Below the pieces are notes generated by a model. The model was not told where the DNA came from, ran no database searches, and saw nothing but the letters and a program-made list of their open reading frames with translations. This document shows positions 1-6,002 of a DNA stretch of 6,116 bases, piece by piece. Within the stretch, counting starts at the first letter, position 1, and every line of letters begins with the position of its first letter. This DNA is from an uncultured Clostridium sp. (lineage in GTDB: Bacteria; Bacillota; Clostridia; UBA1212; UBA1255), in assembly GCA_900555605.1 (NCBI GenBank), contig USLW01000133.1, forward strand, positions 1 through 6,116, written 5' to 3'. The translations under genes were made by a program, and so were the position numbers.

Positions 1-1610
1 GCCCGAAAGTTGCGCGCCTGACAATCAATTGCGGCGAGGAACTGAATGAGGACGGCTCTGTGCGATATGCCATGCGGAGTACAAATGTGTATCAGGAATT
101 TTGGACGCTGCGGAAGGGTCCGCAGGAAATCTCCAACATCGGCATGAAGACGTTTCGGTATGCGGAAATTTTCAACTGTCCGGTGGAACTGACGCCGGAT
201 ATGATATCCGGTATCGCGCTTCGTCAGGAGTTTGACGAAAGCGCTTCCTTTTTTCAATCGTCAAACGAACTGCTCAACCAGATTTATGCGCTGACAAAAT
301 ACACAATTAAAGCGACGAATCAGGATCTTTATGTGGATTCTCAGTCCAGAGAGCGTCTTGCTTATGAGGGGGATGCATTGATTAATATGCTGTCGTCTTA
401 TTCCTTTGAAAGCAGCTACGCGCTTGCGCGTTTCTCCGGAGAATATCTGAACACACACAGAACGTGGCCTGTGGAATATGCGCTGTATTCGGTTATAATT
501 GCGTATCTGGATTATCTGTATACTGGAAATACCGCCTCAATCGAAGCGAATTATGATATTCTGAAAACAAAATTCTATACGGAGCAGCTTGATTCCGAAA
601 AGGGACTTCTGCATGTATGCCACAGCTATGTGAATCGATGGGATTCCGTGCTTGTAGATTGGCCGCAGTCTGAGCATGACGGGTATTGCTTCGGAGAAGC
701 ATATTATAATACGGTTATGAATGCGGTGAGCTGCGGCGCATATTTTGCAATGGCTGAAATTGCCCGGGCATTGGGGAAAGAGGAAGACGAACGGCAGTAC
801 GTTTCTCTGTACGGTACGCTGAAGCGCAGCATGATTGCTTACTTATATGACAGGGAGTGCGGCGCGTTTTGTGACGGACTGAAAGAAAATGGGGAAAAAA
901 TTGCACATTATGCGCAGCATGCTACTGCGTTTGCACTGGCCTTTGGCATTTACGACAGTCCTGAAATGGCGGCGCGTCTTGCGGATAAGATCCGCAGGGA
1001 CGGAAAGATTAAAACCAGCGTATACGGCGCGTTTTTTGTTCTTGAAGGATTGTATAATGCGGATGCAGGGGATATTGCCGCGGGTTTGCTGACAGATCCG
1101 GATGACAGCTTCGGTGCGCGTACATGGGCTTACATGCTTAGCGGTGCAGGTGCTACGATTACGACTGAGGCTTGGAATACAAGAAATAAAGGCAATATGA
1201 CATTTTCTCATCCCTGGGGATCCGCGCCGGCCAGTCAGATCACCCGCGGCTTATTCGGGATCCGTCCGCTGGAGGCGGGCTTTGATCGGTTTCAGATCCG
1301 ATTCCGGCCGGGGCATATCTCCAGAGCGTTTGTAAAAATGCCGTGTGTAAAAGGTCAGATTGAAGCCGGCTATGAAATGTCTTCTGCCGTGGGCAGGGAC
1401 GGGGAGCATTATACCTTTACTGCCAGAATCTGTGTGCCGGCTGACAGCCGTGCGGTTGTATTTTTGCCTGCGGCGAGCGGTTCCTGCTGTCCGGAAGAAC
1501 GGGAAATCCATGTTTCCGTAAACGGAAATTATATGGAGGCACAGCGCGCGGGCATGTATGCCGGTGTAGAAGTCGGTTCCGGACGGTATGAATTCAGTAT
1601 CAGCTGGTAA
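1..1610 (+). CDS. Family 78 glycoside hydrolase (alpha-L-rhamnosidase), 5' end outside the window
   Basis: This is the C-terminal 535 codons of a GH78 enzyme, which releases terminal alpha-L-rhamnose from glycosides or polysaccharides by an inverting mechanism. The frame is open back to position 3, so the GTG at 60 is internal and not a start. Visible residues 1-60 are the end of the beta-sandwich before the catalytic domain (INCGEEL, then GMKTFRYAEI). The (alpha/alpha)6 barrel follows at about 75-418. It has the acidic signature DSQSRERLAYEGDA at residues 112-125; D112, E117 and D124 match the spacing of Asp567, Glu572 and Asp579 of Bacillus RhaB. VDWPQSEHDGY and TTEAW follow, with E389 (codon 1167-1169) as the expected general base, then the conserved SHPWG with H403. 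GIRPLEAGF at 419 opens the C-terminal beta-sandwich. The more usual RERLGWTGDA is here RERLAYEGDA, a variant I believe is common in one Firmicutes group. The gene ends in TAA, 58 bases before a terminator. Signal peptide and full length cannot be judged. The family call is firm; the exact substrate is not. Confidence 0.93.
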   Translation, partial: PKVARLTINCGEELNEDGSVRYAMRSTNVYQEFWTLRKGPQEISNIGMKTFRYAEIFNCPVELTPDMISGIALRQEFDESASFFQSSNELLNQIYALTKYTIKATNQDLYVDSQSRERLAYEGDALINMLSSYSFESSYALARFSGEYLNTHRTWPVEYALYSVIIAYLDYLYTGNTASIEANYDILKTKFYTEQLDSEKGLLHVCHSYVNRWDSVLVDWPQSEHDGYCFGEAYYNTVMNAVSCGAYFAMAEIARALGKEEDERQYVSLYGTLKRSMIAYLYDRECGAFCDGLKENGEKIAHYAQHATAFALAFGIYDSPEMAARLADKIRRDGKIKTSVYGAFFVLEGLYNADAGDIAAGLLTDPDDSFGARTWAYMLSGAGATITTEAWNTRNKGNMTFSHPWGSAPASQITRGLFGIRPLEAGFDRFQIRFRPGHISRAFVKMPCVKGQIEAGYEMSSAVGRDGEHYTFTARICVPADSRAVVFLPAASGSCCPEEREIHVSVNGNYMEAQRAGMYAGVEVGSGRYEFSISW

Positions 1611-1666
1611 GCGCATTCAGACCGCGGCCTTTTCTTTTCGGCAGCAGATCGCGGATTCCGCAGGAC

Positions 1667-1700
1667 AGGCCGGCATTTCCGTATGCCGGCTTTGTTATTT
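1667..1700 (+). terminator. Rho-independent terminator of the rhamnosidase gene
   Basis: A perfect 8-bp stem (GCCGGCAT at 1669-1676 and ATGCCGGC at 1683-1690) encloses a 6-base loop and is followed by TTTGTTATTT. The stem can be extended by a G-U and an A-U pair at its base. There is no A-rich tract on the left side, so it acts in the plus direction only. It insulates the rhamnosidase transcript from the recombinase gene that faces it, whose stop codon lies 18 bases further on. Confidence 0.87.
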
Positions 1701-1711
1701 ATCCGCGAAGG

Positions 1712-1727
1712 AACCTATTAACCTAAT
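1712..1727. repeat. Imperfect tandem 8-mer at the truncated end of the recombinase gene
   Basis: AACCTATT (1712-1719) is followed directly by AACCTAAT (1720-1727), matching at 6 of 8 positions. Read on the minus strand, this block supplies the last codons of the recombinase frame and two consecutive stop codons, TAA TAG. It may be a small duplication left at the deletion point that removed the gene's 3' end, or it may be chance in an AT-rich stretch. Confidence 0.35.
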
Positions 1728-2452
1728 AATGTATAGCGAAGGGTCCGGGGCGTGATGGGAATCGTACTGCCGGTCCGCTGATGGTATTGCCGGACGATTT
1801 TCCAGAAGCCCTGCCGTGTGATCCGCTGGCCTGCCATATTGACAAATAACGCAGTTTCCGCATTGCGGCACATGGTGGGACGGCTGTCTTTCAGATAGCG
1901 GTCCAGCATGGATTTTGTTTCCGGAGAAAGGGGGAAAAAAAGTTCGCCCTTTTCTGTTTTCAAGGAAATCAATGCCTTGTCCGCCATATAATCCGAAAGG
2001 TTCAGTGCGGTCATTTCGGAGGCCCGCATTCCTGTCCTTGCGACCAAATCGATCATGGCGCGGTCCCGGATCCCTTTTACAGAGTGCTGGCTGATTTGAT
2101 CCATCAGGGAGATTACATCTACACTGGTTGGTGCTTTTACTGTTTTTTGTTCATTTTTCGGAAGCTTCAGTCCTTCACAGGGATTTTCGCTGATCAATCC
2201 ATTTTTCACCAGATATTTACAGTAGCCTTTAATTGAAGCGGCACAGCGAAGAATCGTGGTGGTGGCGCGGCCGATTCTCCGCAGATACAATAGGTATGAG
2301 ACAATATGAGCCCTTTTGATCTGCGCCGGCGCGGTAACGCTGATTCCTTTCAAATAGGCCTGAAAGCCTTCTAAATCGTATCTGTAGGAAGAGGTTGTAT
2401 TTTTTTTCAGCCCCTCTTCGGAAACAATATGTTCTATATATTGGTCAATCAT
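1718..2452 (-). CDS. XerC/XerD-like tyrosine recombinase, C-terminally truncated and probably catalytically inactive
   Basis: The protein belongs to the phage-integrase/Xer family, which cuts and rejoins DNA through a 3'-phosphotyrosine. From the chosen start (MIDQYIEHI) it has 244 residues against roughly 290-300 for XerC/D. Residues 1-85 are the SAM-like core-binding domain (GLKKNTTSSYRYDLEGF, then helices to NGLISENP). Residues 105-244 are the start of the catalytic domain: TGMRASE carries the first catalytic Arg (R143), and K168 in TEKGE fits the beta-hairpin Lys. The HxLRH box reads RTLRY, so its His is Arg236, its Arg is kept (R239) and its final His is Tyr240. The frame stops four residues later. 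The second His/Trp and the tyrosine nucleophile are absent, and no other frame downstream supplies them. The frame extends upstream to ATG at 2542 with an in-frame ATG at 2467, but those residues do not resemble the family and have no ribosome site. GGCGGGA seven bases before 2452 is a weak one. It could be a decaying gene or a retained DNA-binding protein. Confidence 0.82.
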   Translation of the reverse strand: MIDQYIEHIVSEEGLKKNTTSSYRYDLEGFQAYLKGISVTAPAQIKRAHIVSYLLYLRRIGRATTTILRCAASIKGYCKYLVKNGLISENPCEGLKLPKNEQKTVKAPTSVDVISLMDQISQHSVKGIRDRAMIDLVARTGMRASEMTALNLSDYMADKALISLKTEKGELFFPLSPETKSMLDRYLKDSRPTMCRNAETALFVNMAGQRITRQGFWKIVRQYHQRTGSTIPITPRTLRYTLLG

Positions 2453-2543
2453 ATTCGATCCCGCCATTTTCAGCTTTTTACATGCCATATATATGCCGGA
2501 AATGTATAAATATGCGGAAGCAGGCTTTGTATTGCAAATCATA

Positions 2544-2571
2544 GGAAGCTGCGGCCGATATTTCGGAAGCT
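2544..2571. promoter_or_regulatory. Direct-repeat pair and small palindrome, possible operator
   Basis: GGAAGCT occurs at 2544-2550 and again at 2565-2571, start-to-start distance 21 bp, i.e. two helical turns on one DNA face. Between and partly overlapping them is the short palindrome CCGA-TATT-TCGG (2555-2566). The block lies 25-52 bases upstream of the -35 of the plus-strand promoter, where an activator would sit. Direct half-sites about 21 bp apart are typical of AraC-type regulators, which often control glycosidase genes. No regulator gene is in the window, so the function is inferred. Confidence 0.3.
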
Positions 2572-2578
2572 CGGAATA

Positions 2579-2607
2579 TTTATCTGCGGAACGGGTTGTT
2601 TTTCCAA
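2579..2607 (-). promoter_or_regulatory. Candidate promoter facing the recombinase gene
   Basis: On the minus strand TTGGAA (2602-2607) and GATAAA (2579-2584) are 17 bases apart and each matches the sigma-A consensus at 4 of 6 positions. Transcription would start near 2572, leaving a leader of about 120 bases to the start at 2452. The site overlaps the plus-strand promoter almost fully, so the two would compete. The match is modest. Confidence 0.3.
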
Positions 2608-2624
2608 AAACATGGTGCTATACT
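2596..2624 (+). promoter_or_regulatory. Sigma-A promoter with extended -10 for the GH99-like gene
   Basis: The -35 is TTGTTT (2596-2601), the spacer is exactly 17 bases, and the -10 is TATACT (2619-2624), preceded by TGC, an extended -10 element. The strong -10 region compensates for a -35 that matches the consensus only at TTG. Transcription would start at about 2631, giving a leader of some 68 bases. That leader contains a short GGCAC/GTGCT hairpin (2657-2672) before the ribosome binding site. Confidence 0.65.
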
Positions 2625-2684
2625 GTACAAAATTAAAAAGGATGGAATTGGATACAGGCACTGCGCGGTGCTGAAATGAATAAG

Positions 2685-2691
2685 AGAGGGG
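2685..2691 (+). promoter_or_regulatory. Ribosome binding site of the GH99-like gene
   Basis: AGAGGGG lies 7 bases before the ATG at 2699. It fixes this start: the next in-frame methionines are far downstream and lack such a site, and residues 1-100 form a coherent beta domain. Confidence 0.7.
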
Positions 2692-2698
2692 TAGCTGT

Positions 2699-4762
2699 AT
2701 GAATATTACACTGAAAGTAAAGGACAGTCCGGCTGATAAAGACCGGCTGATTTCCTGCGGTACGGTGCGCTTTGAAAAGCCTGTCCGCGGACTGAAGTTT
2801 TCCTTTAAGGGATATGGCGGAAACGGGACGTTTGATTTATTGGTTGACGGCACGGTAGCAGCTGTGCTTGTCTGCCGTTCCACGGCGCCTTACCATGATC
2901 TGGAGGAATCACACGCGGAAATTCCGCTGCTTTCCGGAACCCATGAGATTGCGTTTCAATGCCCGCGGGGCTGGTATTTCGATGCATTTGTTTTTACCGA
3001 GGAGAGTCCGTATCAGGAGCCCTATCTTGTGCCGGAATACTGTTTCCGTGAGACAAACAATGATCTGCTGACCGCTGTGGATATGCTGGGCAGAAAATTG
3101 CCGGATGCCGAAGAAGCCGGTCCTCCGAGAAAAAAGTTTGTGGGACTGTTCTATTGGACCTGGCGCCATTTGAGCATGCACGGCAATCCCCGCAATCTGA
3201 CACAGATTCTGAAAGAGGCGCCGGAAGCGGAATACGATATGAAGCATCCTATTTGGACGGACCGGGATGTCGTCCATTGGAACGAACCTTTTTACGGCTT
3301 TTACAGAAATGACGATCCGTATGTAATCCGCAAGCACGCGCAGTATTTTGCGAATGCGGGCGTAGATGTTCTGGTATTTGATGCAACCAACGGATCCTGG
3401 ACCTGGGACGATGCGTTTATGCCTTTGCTGGAGGAACTGACAAATGCGAGAAAGGATGGAATTCCTACGCCGCAGGTGGCGTTTATGATGAACTTCGGTC
3501 CTGTGCCCACGACGCTCAGTATGCTGCGCGGATTGTACCAGAATCTGTATAAACCGGGGCTGTACCGCGACCTTTGGTTTATGTGGGACGGAAAGCCTCT
3601 TGTGATGGCATATCCGGAGGTGATTCCGGAAAGCGGCAGATGTGATCAGGAAACGGCGCTGTATCAGGAGCTACGTGAATTTTTTACATTCCGGCCCGGT
3701 CAGCCCATGTATGCAGGCGGACCTACCAGAAATGATCAGTGGGGCTGGCTGGAAATTGCGCCGCAGAACGGATATGTAAAAAAAGAAGACGGCACCTATG
3801 AAATGTGTACGGTCGGGGTGGCGCAGAATGCACGTGACGGCAGAATCTGCACCCATTTCAACGATAAAGGAACTTACGGCAGAAGCTATACGTTTGCGGA
3901 TAAACACAGCCGTTTGACGGATCACTCCTATCAGTACGGATATAATGTGCAGGAGCAGTGGGAGTACGCTTTGCAGATTGACCCGGAATATATATTTATT
4001 ACCGGCTGGAACGAGTGGATTATGGGAAAATTTCCCGGACTCCCTTGGGTAATTGATCCCAACAGCACGCAGATTGCATTTGTAGACCAGTATGACCGGG
4101 AGCACAGCAGGGATATTGAGCCGGATATTGACGGATATCTGGATACGTATTATTTACAGATGGCGGCAAATATCCGCCGATTTAAGGGGCTGGCGCATGT
4201 GGAAAGAGACACGGCGGCCCATACGCTCAAGCTCGGTGATTTTGCGGCATGGGAGGATATTCGGCCGGAATACATTTCCCATAAGGGCACCGCCGCACAT
4301 CGGGATTATCCGGGATTGGGAAATACGCATTATCAGAATCAGACCGGCCGCAATAACCTGATTTCTGCGAAGGCGGCATATGATGCGGAGCATTTATATT
4401 TCCTATGTACGTGTGCGGAGAAGATTGAAGGCGCGGGAACAGATGATGACACCTTTATGACGCTGCTGCTTGATACAGACAAAGAAAAAAAGACCGGATG
4501 GGAGGGGTATGACTATAAGATCACGGAGGGAAGCTGCTTTGCATACCGGGACGGCGCTTGGGTGAAGGTCGGAGACGTGCCGTATGTAATAGAGGAGAAC
4601 CTGCTGGCCTTGCAGATTCCGAGAGCAATGCTTGGATTAGCAGGCGCACAGAAACCGTCTTTTGAATTCAAATGGTCTGATCATATCGTGCTGGATCAGG
4701 TTATGAATTTCTACAGGGACGGAGACTGCGCGCCGTTCGGACGATTTAATTATTTGTATTGA
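2699..4762 (+). CDS. GH99/GH71-like glycosidase-type protein with flanking CBM6-like and CBM9-like domains
   Basis: The protein has 687 residues, no signal peptide and no membrane segment, so it is probably cytoplasmic. Residues 1-105 look like a CBM6/35-type carbohydrate-binding beta-sandwich (LLSGTHEIAF, then GWYFDAFVF). Residues about 145-497 resemble the (beta/alpha)8 barrels of GH99 and GH71. The strand motifs are VGLFYWTW (148-155), VDVLVFDATNG (222-232, D228), VAFMMNFGP, KPLVMAYPE and YIFITGWNEW (E439), closing with RDIEP (471-475) and NIRRFKG (491-497). Residues about 500-687 look like a CBM9/DOMON-type domain (YDAEHLYF at 561-568, then LLLDTD and KKTGWEGYDY). In true GH99 endo-mannosidases/mannanases the motif is NEWHE with two catalytic Glu three residues apart. 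Here the first Glu is kept (E439) and the second is Met442, so it is not a standard GH99. Action on a sugar chain is inferred from fold and domains; the substrate is unknown. It has its own promoter, and its last 17 bases overlap the 3' end of murG on the other strand. Coding call is firm, family call moderate. Confidence 0.85.
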   Translation: MNITLKVKDSPADKDRLISCGTVRFEKPVRGLKFSFKGYGGNGTFDLLVDGTVAAVLVCRSTAPYHDLEESHAEIPLLSGTHEIAFQCPRGWYFDAFVFTEESPYQEPYLVPEYCFRETNNDLLTAVDMLGRKLPDAEEAGPPRKKFVGLFYWTWRHLSMHGNPRNLTQILKEAPEAEYDMKHPIWTDRDVVHWNEPFYGFYRNDDPYVIRKHAQYFANAGVDVLVFDATNGSWTWDDAFMPLLEELTNARKDGIPTPQVAFMMNFGPVPTTLSMLRGLYQNLYKPGLYRDLWFMWDGKPLVMAYPEVIPESGRCDQETALYQELREFFTFRPGQPMYAGGPTRNDQWGWLEIAPQNGYVKKEDGTYEMCTVGVAQNARDGRICTHFNDKGTYGRSYTFADKHSRLTDHSYQYGYNVQEQWEYALQIDPEYIFITGWNEWIMGKFPGLPWVIDPNSTQIAFVDQYDREHSRDIEPDIDGYLDTYYLQMAANIRRFKGLAHVERDTAAHTLKLGDFAAWEDIRPEYISHKGTAAHRDYPGLGNTHYQNQTGRNNLISAKAAYDAEHLYFLCTCAEKIEGAGTDDDTFMTLLLDTDKEKKTGWEGYDYKITEGSCFAYRDGAWVKVGDVPYVIEENLLALQIPRAMLGLAGAQKPSFEFKWSDHIVLDQVMNFYRDGDCAPFGRFNYLY

Positions 4763-5909
4763 GAGTCGGAAGCAGGCTCTTGATCAGGCCGATTATTTTA
4801 CCAACGCCATTTGTATTCGGTTCCGCCTTCATCTTTTCGATGAGGGCGGATTGATCTTTTTCTAGATAACCGATAGCGGAAACCAGCGTTTGCGGTGATA
4901 GCTTTTCATCCCGCAGGACAATGGCAAAACCGCGTTTTTCGAAAGAAGCGGCATTTAGAATCTGATCTCCGCGGCTTGCCTCGAGAGACAGCGGAATCAG
5001 CAGCATTGGCTTGTGCAGCGCTAAAAATTCATGAATTGCATTGGATCCGGCCCGTGACACGACAAAATCGGCCAGTGCCAGGAAATCCGGCAGTTCTTCA
5101 GAGATAAATTCAAACTGTGCGTATGATTTCAAATAAGCACGGTCTGTCTGCGCGGATTTCTGGGCAGGCGCATCCGGCGGCTGCGTTTTTTGTGCCGGAG
5201 AAACGTCATATTGAAGCGTACTGTCAAGATTGTTTCTGCCGCAGAGATGGATGATGTTATAGCGCGCAGTTAAAGTTTTCAGACTGCCGCGTACTGCTTG
5301 ATTGATCGATTTTGCACCAAGGCTGCCGCCCATAACCAGAATGACAGGCTTCTGATCAAATCCCAGCATTTTTCTGGCTTTTTCGGGATCTCCGTGAAAC
5401 AGCTCCTCCCGGATCGGCGATCCGGTGCAGACACCTAAGGGCGGTGCGATCTGCTTTAATGTGTCCGGAAAGGTCAGACAGATTTTCGTAGCGTATTTTT
5501 TTGCGATTCTGTTAGCCAGTCCCGGGGTGATATCCGACTCGTGGGAGACCACCGGAATTTTATAATGATGCGCTGCCGCGGCAACGGGAACGGAGACAAA
5601 ACCGCCTTTGGAAAAGACAAGATCCGGTCTGAGCTCCTTTATGATTTTTTTTGCATCATGATACCCGCCGATGACGCGGAACGGGTCGGTAAAATTTTTC
5701 AGGGAAAAATAGCGGCGCAGCTTTCCGGTGCGGATAGGGTGGTAGGTGATACCAGGCGTTTTAGCGATGATATCGCGTTCAATGCCGTCCGCGGAACCAA
5801 TATAATGGATTTGCGCATCCGCGTCCAATTGCTTCAGCCGCGGAATCAGTGCAAGATTCGGCGTGACATGGCCGGCTGACCCGCCGCCTGTTAAGATGAT
5901 CTTTATCAT
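4746..5909 (-). CDS. murG: MurG, UDP-GlcNAc:lipid I N-acetylglucosaminyltransferase
   Basis: MurG transfers GlcNAc from UDP-GlcNAc to undecaprenyl-PP-MurNAc-pentapeptide (lipid I) to give lipid II, on the inner face of the cytoplasmic membrane, in peptidoglycan synthesis. The 387 residues form the two Rossmann domains of a GT-B glycosyltransferase (GT28). The N-terminal half has the Gly-rich loop GGGSAGHVTPN (8-18), KGGF at 101-104 and HESDITPGLAN (123-133), the Clostridia form of the E. coli HEQN segment. GSPIREEL with R167 links the halves. The C-terminal half has GGSLGA (194-199), SRAGSNAIHEF (285-295) with E294 as the likely ribose-binding Glu, and GDQILNA (314-320). Family length is usually 355-370. 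The excess is a Pro/Gln/Ala-rich insertion at about 235-257. The start at 5909 is supported by GGGAGG five bases upstream. It stands here away from the usual division/cell-wall cluster, behind a dehydrogenase gene, and its 3' end overlaps the convergent GH99-like gene. Confidence 0.96.
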   Translation of the reverse strand: MIKIILTGGGSAGHVTPNLALIPRLKQLDADAQIHYIGSADGIERDIIAKTPGITYHPIRTGKLRRYFSLKNFTDPFRVIGGYHDAKKIIKELRPDLVFSKGGFVSVPVAAAAHHYKIPVVSHESDITPGLANRIAKKYATKICLTFPDTLKQIAPPLGVCTGSPIREELFHGDPEKARKMLGFDQKPVILVMGGSLGAKSINQAVRGSLKTLTARYNIIHLCGRNNLDSTLQYDVSPAQKTQPPDAPAQKSAQTDRAYLKSYAQFEFISEELPDFLALADFVVSRAGSNAIHEFLALHKPMLLIPLSLEASRGDQILNAASFEKRGFAIVLRDEKLSPQTLVSAIGYLEKDQSALIEKMKAEPNTNGVGKIIGLIKSLLPTLNTNN

Positions 5910-5914
5910 AAGAA

Positions 5915-5920
5915 CCTCCC
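5915..5920 (-). promoter_or_regulatory. Ribosome binding site of murG
   Basis: On the minus strand GGGAGG is followed by TTCTT and then ATG. This strong match, with 5-base spacing, fixes the murG start at 5909. Confidence 0.8.
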
Positions 5921-5940
5921 GTTATCTATCTGCGGACTGC

Positions 5941-5955
5941 GCCGCGCAGCGCGGC
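5941..5955. repeat. GC-rich inverted repeat between the dehydrogenase gene and murG
   Basis: A perfect 6-bp stem GCCGCG/CGCGGC encloses a 3-base loop. Neither strand has a T-run after it, so it is not a standard intrinsic terminator. In the murG transcript it would form a short hairpin ending 20 bases before the ribosome binding site. It could slow transcription, mark an mRNA end, or have no role. Confidence 0.4.
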
Positions 5956-5996
5956 ATGTACCGCGGATGGTCAATTTGGATATAGGTGTCTTTCGT

Positions 5997-6002
5997 ATTA
6001 TA
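5997..6002 (-). promoter_or_regulatory. Possible -10 element upstream of murG
   Basis: The minus strand reads TATAAT, a perfect -10 hexamer overlapping the stop codon of the dehydrogenase gene. No recognisable -35 lies 16-18 bases before it and there is no TG extension. If used, it would give murG its own transcript with a leader of about 80 bases; otherwise murG is read from further upstream. Confidence 0.3.

Noticed and set aside
60..62. GTG as the start of the rhamnosidase gene
   Set aside because: The frame stays open to the left edge and the 19 codons before it fit the family (INCGEEL then dG-type turn), so the true start is outside the window.
195..211. Perfect inverted repeat CCGGATAT-G-ATATCCGG
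   Set aside because: It lies inside conserved coding sequence of the rhamnosidase (PDMISG) with no promoter nearby; codon use explains it better than a binding site.
236..248. cre-like element (GAAAGCGCTTCC) suggesting catabolite control
   Set aside because: It is inside the coding region, far from any visible start, and lacks the full consensus ends.
1611..1717. Search for the missing recombinase C-terminus, a frameshift, or an att site
   Set aside because: All three minus-strand frames were read; none shows a GH-x-x-x-TT-x-x-Y-type segment, and no repeat of attachment-site size was found.
2676..2702. Eight-codon leader frame (MNKRGVAV) whose stop overlaps the ATG at 2699 as ATGA
   Set aside because: It has no ribosome binding site of its own, and its bases are explained by the AGAGGGG site of the main gene.
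5541..5879. Plus-strand frame of 112 codons antisense to murG
   Set aside because: It is the complement of conserved MurG coding sequence and has no ribosome binding site or recognisable protein pattern.
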